NCBI GenBank assembly: GCA_964502525.1
Contig: CAZCXH010000102.1
Span: forward strand, 1-17,737
Direction of reading: 5' to 3'
Length of the DNA: 17,737 nt
Source of the DNA: DATLYB01 sp964502525
Lineage (GTDB): Bacteria; Bacteroidota; Bacteroidia; Chitinophagales; CAIOSU01
A program made the position numbers and the translations under genes. This document shows, piece by piece, positions 15,796 through 17,737 of this stretch. Positions within the stretch are counted from its first letter, which is position 1. Every line of letters begins with the position of its first letter. A model generated the notes under the pieces. It was not told where the DNA came from and made no database searches. It saw only the letters and a program-made list of their open reading frames with translations.

Positions 15796-15876
15796 CGCCC
15801 GTTCCTTCGTGATTTCCGCCCGTTCCTCAAACGGGACGAAATAATTCAATTCCGTTTTCAACCTTTGCCCGCATGG
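15796..15876 (+). repeat. Duplicated upstream module, copy B
   Basis: Boxes CGCCCGTTCCT at 15796-15806 and 15817-15827 have the same 21-bp period as copy A, followed by the same CAAACGGGA palindrome half, a diverged spacer, TTTTCAACCTTTG and GCATGG. Identity with copy A is high in the boxes and the CAACCTTTG, low between. On the minus strand both copies encode an open peptide LN(H/Y)F(L/V)PFEERAEI(A/T)KERA. Confidence 0.75.
15860..15867 (+). promoter_or_regulatory. -7-like element in module copy B
   Basis: AACCTTTG, as in copy A, lies 33 bp upstream of ATG 15900. The ATG at 15873 would fall at about the expected transcription start, which argues for the ATG at 15900 as the translation start. 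Confidence 0.4.
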
Positions 15877-15899
15877 TTAAACATTTAAAATTTTTACTC

Positions 15900-16349
15900 A
15901 TGGAAAAGATAAAAGCCCCGATGATTGCATTGCTGGCGGTTATATTGCTGTCAACCGCAGCCGCGCGCCATTCGTATTCCCAAACATGCTCGGTGAGCGC
16001 GGATTGCAACGACAGCAGCGTTTGCACGATTGATTCCTGCGACACTGGGAATTGCGCGTTTATATCCATTGTTTGCAACGACAGCAGCGCCTGCACGCTC
16101 GACAGTTGCGATGCGGCAACCGGATGTTTTTATACTGCAATAACTTGCAATGACAGCAATGCATGCACCCTCGATAGCTGCGATGCCGGAACGGGGTGTT
16201 TTTACACACCTTTGCCTGCCGAATTTTCTTACTATGTAAGTGTTACGAATGAAAAGGTGGAATTAGTTCCTTTTCATTGCTGTATTAAAAGATGGTGCAC
16301 GACTGAGGATGATTTTCAAATCAATACCGGAGATAGCAAATGCTCATAA
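15900..16349 (+). CDS. Secreted Cys-rich repeat protein, probably interrupted
   Basis: This 149-residue ORF begins with a signal peptide (MEKIKAPMIALLAVILLSTA, cleaved near SYSQ). Three tandem repeats follow: CNDSSVCTIDSCDTGNCAFI, CNDSSACTLDSCDAATGCFY and CNDSNACTLDSCDAGTGCFY. They resemble the DG(N)xCTxDxCDxxTGC repeats of secreted myxobacterial and Bacteroidota proteins, which are likely disulfide-bonded. After the third repeat the frame continues for 45 residues of unconvincing sequence and stops at 16347-16349, where it overlaps a separate sorting-domain ORF by ten bases. The original gene probably joined both. An in-frame ATG at 15873 would add nine residues. Confidence 0.6.
   Translation: MEKIKAPMIALLAVILLSTAAARHSYSQTCSVSADCNDSSVCTIDSCDTGNCAFISIVCNDSSACTLDSCDAATGCFYTAITCNDSNACTLDSCDAGTGCFYTPLPAEFSYYVSVTNEKVELVPFHCCIKRWCTTEDDFQINTGDSKCS
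16005..16217 (+). repeat. Three tandem coding repeats of 69-72 bp
   Basis: Units begin at 16005, 16074 and 16146, each starting with TGCAA(C/T)GACAGCA(G/A). Units two and three are nearly identical in protein. High nucleotide similarity of the first half of each unit points to recent duplication. Confidence 0.8.
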
Positions 16350-16639
16350 CAGATAGCATTGTGATGGACAATCACAGTGCCTTCACCATCTACCCCAACC
16401 CCTTCTCCAACTCCTTCACCATCGAATTATCCATCCCGCAAAGCGAGAGCGTCACCCTTTTCCTCACCGACCTAACTGGAAGAATGATTCAAACCATAGC
16501 CAGCAATCAGCGCTTCGATGAAGGCATACACGCCATCACCCTTGAAACAGGCACGCTCGGTGCGGGTATCTACTTCTGCACCCTGAAAAAACAGAGCGGC
16601 TTAACAGAAACGAAGAAGGTGGTGAAGGCGGGCGGGTAA
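16340..16639 (+). pseudogene. Detached T9SS type A sorting domain
   Basis: The frame encodes a well-preserved C-terminal sorting domain: HSAFTIYPNPFSNSF, SVTLFLTDLTGRMIQTI, GIHAITLETGTLGAGIYFCT and the basic end TKKVVKAGG. The only available ATG (16340) yields no signal peptide, so on its own it cannot be secreted. It overlaps the stop of the Cys-rich ORF as ATGCTCATAA and is in a different frame. Most likely it is the 3' end of the same gene after a deletion or frameshift. A sequencing error is possible, but frame 2 between 16217 and 16340 has several stops, so a single-base fix near the overlap would be needed. Confidence 0.65.
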
Positions 16640-16701
16640 ATGTCATTCAGTTGGTGCGCTTGCAGTTTGCGAGGTTGGAGATTGGAGTGAACGGGGATTC
16701 C

Positions 16702-16732
16702 TTGCGGTAACTGGAGGCATTTGCTATCTTTG
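16702..16732 (+). promoter_or_regulatory. Bacteroidota-type promoter for the DUF1640-like gene
   Basis: TTG at 16702-16704 is followed after 20 bp by TATCTTTG (16725-16732), a full consensus match. It lies 14 bp upstream of the ATG at 16747, which gives a very short leader. Confidence 0.6.
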
Positions 16733-16746
16733 GAGAAATTCATCTT

Positions 16747-17019
16747 ATGTTAGTTTCGGAATTAGAGCTTTTTGAAGCGCTTGCACAGCAACTTGGTGCG
16801 GAAAAAGCAAAAACCCTGGTAAAATATGTAGAGCAAAAAGTAGATAAGCGGCTTGAAGAAAACACGAAATTTTTTGCCACTAAAGAAGATATCGCCAACC
16901 TGAAAACGGAAATGGCAAAACTCGAAAGCAGGATAGGTTCCAAAATATATTTAGTGGGATTGGCGCAATATTTAGCAATCATCGCCTCGTTGATTGCGCT
17001 GATAAAGTTTATGTTGTAA
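16747..17019 (+). CDS. DUF1640-like coiled-coil protein with C-terminal membrane segment
   Basis: This 90-residue protein has a helical N-terminus (LELFEALAQQLGAEKAKTLV), a coiled coil with the motif FATKEDIANLKTEMAKLESR (residues about 43-62), and a hydrophobic C-terminal helix of about 20 residues ending IALIKFML. This layout matches the small bacterial DUF1640/CCDC90-like proteins, which are tail-anchored with the coiled coil in the cytoplasm. Their role is not known; they are often found near mobile DNA or as scattered copies. It is preceded by a good promoter and followed by the repeat region of the RAYT locus. The start is fixed by the promoter and the absence of earlier in-frame ATGs. 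Confidence 0.75.
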   Translation: MLVSELELFEALAQQLGAEKAKTLVKYVEQKVDKRLEENTKFFATKEDIANLKTEMAKLESRIGSKIYLVGLAQYLAIIASLIALIKFML

Positions 17020-17074
17020 CAGGGGACCCCGTTGGTTCTTATATTATAAAAGTTTTTTGAAAAACTAAATCAAA

Positions 17075-17181
17075 GCGTCATTGCGAGGAAATAAACGCCC
17101 TGTGTGTAGGCTATTCCAGAAGCAATCCCTGATAATCAGTATGGGTGCTTCCCGGAATCGGGATGCTTCGCTATCGCTCAC
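17075..17181. repeat. Dispersed-type intergenic repeat
   Basis: GCGTCATTGCGAGGA at the left, GAAGCAATCCC in the middle and GATGCTTCGCTATCGCTCAC at the right resemble the widespread intergenic repeat with CGTCATTGCGAGG...GAAGCAATC ends. It contains the hairpin CCCG-GAAT-CGGG (17151-17162). Copy number cannot be seen here. The region 17020-17451 holds no gene. Confidence 0.5.
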
Positions 17182-17212
17182 AGAGCCTCCCCAGCCTCCC
17201 GCGGCTATAGCG

Positions 17213-17239
17213 CAAGCATAGTTCAAGCATAGTTCAAGC
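17213..17239. repeat. 11-bp direct repeat running into REP1
   Basis: CAAGCATAGTT occurs at 17213-17223 and 17224-17234, and a third CAAGC at 17235 begins the first REP-like palindrome. The unit may represent slippage or serial duplication of the REP left arm. Confidence 0.7.
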
Positions 17240-17254
17240 GTCCGCTTGGACTAT
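17229..17254. repeat. REP-like palindrome 1
   Basis: ATAGTTCAAGC and GCTTGGACTAT flank the loop GTCC, giving an 11-bp stem with one T-G mismatch. It contains the core AGCGTCCGCT shared by all four palindromes here. Confidence 0.75.
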
Positions 17255-17261
17255 TATTCCT

Positions 17262-17275
17262 GTAGCGTCCGCTAC
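17262..17275. repeat. REP-like palindrome 2
   Basis: GTAGC-GTCC-GCTAC. The core is the same as palindrome 1; outer stem bases differ but still pair. Confidence 0.75.
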
Positions 17276-17363
17276 TTAATACCGAGCCGAATCGGCCGCT
17301 CCTGCGGGGCTTAGGTTCATTTGGTTTTCTTTTTTTCTACCAACCGTTCCCCGAACACTGGCG

Positions 17364-17377
17364 CAAGCGTCCGCTTG
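17364..17377. repeat. REP-like palindrome 3
   Basis: CAAGC-GTCC-GCTTG, with weaker G-T pairing beyond. The 14-bp core is identical to that of palindrome 1. Confidence 0.75.
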
Positions 17378-17391
17378 TGTCTGCTATCCTT

Positions 17392-17403
17392 GAGCGTCCG
17401 CTC
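17392..17403. repeat. REP-like palindrome 4
   Basis: GAGC-GTCC-GCTC, directly before the candidate -33 box of the transposase gene, so binding there could affect its expression. Confidence 0.7.
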
Positions 17404-17405
17404 CC

Positions 17406-17434
17406 TTGAACAAAATCCTGTCATCTTACCTTTA
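17406..17434 (+). promoter_or_regulatory. Candidate promoter of the RAYT gene
   Basis: TTG at 17406-17408 and TACCTTTA at 17427-17434 are 18 bp apart, near the consensus. The ATG follows 17 bp later. Confidence 0.4.
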
Positions 17435-17451
17435 CTCATAAAATTACCAAT

Positions 17452-17737
17452 ATGAGTCGTAAATACAAATTCAGGGATAACAGCCAACTGTACTTCGTCA
17501 GTTTTGCTACGGTTAACTGGATTGATGTATTTATCCGTAATGAATACAAGGAAGTTTTACTTGATAGTTTGAGATTTTGTCAATTAAAAAAGGATCTGGA
17601 ATTATACGCATGGTGCGTCATGACAAGTCATGTTCATTTGATAATTGGCAGCCGCGGAACTCCAATGGAATATATTATGCGCGACTTCAAAAGCTTCACA
17701 TCAACAACATTGAGAAAAGTGATTTCGGGGAATCCCG
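17452..17737 (+). CDS. REP-associated tyrosine transposase (RAYT, Y1_Tnp family), 5' part
   Basis: The gene runs off the window end after about 95 codons. The N-terminus MSRKYKFRDNSQLYFVSFAT, then ...WIDVFIRNEYKEVLLDSLRF, then LELYAWCVMTSHVHLIIGSR is characteristic of the Y1 transposase superfamily. SHVHLII carries the HUH metal-binding pair (His-Val-His). The following EYIMRDFKSFTSTTL is the usual RAYT sequence; the catalytic Tyr should lie beyond the window. Family members of about 150-200 residues cut and join single-stranded REP palindromes. Four palindromes with a shared core lie in the 225 bp upstream, which fits the known gene/REP pairing. RAYTs are usually single-copy and domesticated rather than freely mobile. 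Confidence 0.9.
   Translation, partial: MSRKYKFRDNSQLYFVSFATVNWIDVFIRNEYKEVLLDSLRFCQLKKDLELYAWCVMTSHVHLIIGSRGTPMEYIMRDFKSFTSTTLRKVISGNP

Noticed and set aside
15504..15830. 108-codon minus-strand frame
   Set aside because: It reads straight through the hairpins and the duplicated module. A stretch that vaguely resembled a helix-turn-helix was too weak to support a gene.
17051..17066. AGTTTTT/AAAAACT inverted repeat as terminator of the DUF1640-like gene
   Set aside because: The stem is all A-T apart from one pair and has almost no loop, so it cannot be told from chance.

Overview
The window looks like a chromosomal piece from an uncultured or poorly characterised member of the Bacteroidota (Chitinophagales/Sphingobacteriales-like). 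Four things point there. Secreted proteins end in type IX secretion (T9SS) type A sorting domains. The primary sigma factor is short and lacks region 1.1. Ribosomal protein S16 carries the long Ala/Glu/Gln-rich tail common in this phylum. Promoters follow the Bacteroidota pattern TTG - about 20 bp - TAnnTTTG, with no clear Shine-Dalgarno sequences. This is inference from the sequence alone.

Positions 1-8919 (minus strand) hold mostly envelope and secreted functions. In transcription order from the right these are a DPM1-like GT2 glycosyltransferase, a 910-residue T9SS beta-propeller protein whose stop overlaps the start of a TPR lipoprotein (ATGA), a membrane-anchored dihaem cytochrome c, and a 1167-residue T9SS protein with propeller repeats, four FN3-like repeats and two jelly-roll-like domains. 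A truncated plus-strand relic resembling the N-terminus of an aromatic amino acid/histidine ammonia-lyase sits between the cytochrome and the TPR gene.

Positions 9030-12614 (minus strand) are housekeeping genes: rpsP-rimM as a tight operon (rimM appears to start with TTG), ffh, and the rpoD-type primary sigma factor with a strong intrinsic terminator. Divergent from rpoD is a START-like domain protein with an unusual histone-H1-like Lys/Ala/Pro-rich N-terminal tail of about 110 residues.

Positions 13660-17737 are an accessory, decaying, repeat-rich region. Two loci share a duplicated upstream module of about 80 bp (two direct CGCCCGTTCCT boxes at 21-bp period, a small palindrome and a promoter-like AACCTTTG). 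Each precedes a broken secreted-protein gene: one retains a signal peptide and a degenerate T9SS tail, the other a signal peptide, three Cys-rich repeats and, out of frame, a T9SS tail. Between them lie an outer-membrane beta-barrel protein, a small antitoxin-like ORF with no toxin, and a cluster of hairpins. A DUF1640-like coiled-coil/TM protein follows. At the right edge is the start of a REP-associated tyrosine transposase (RAYT, HUH motif visible), preceded by four palindromes with an invariant AGCGTCCGCT core and varying, compensating outer stems. This RAYT/REP pair and the duplicated 5' module are the most interesting features of the window.
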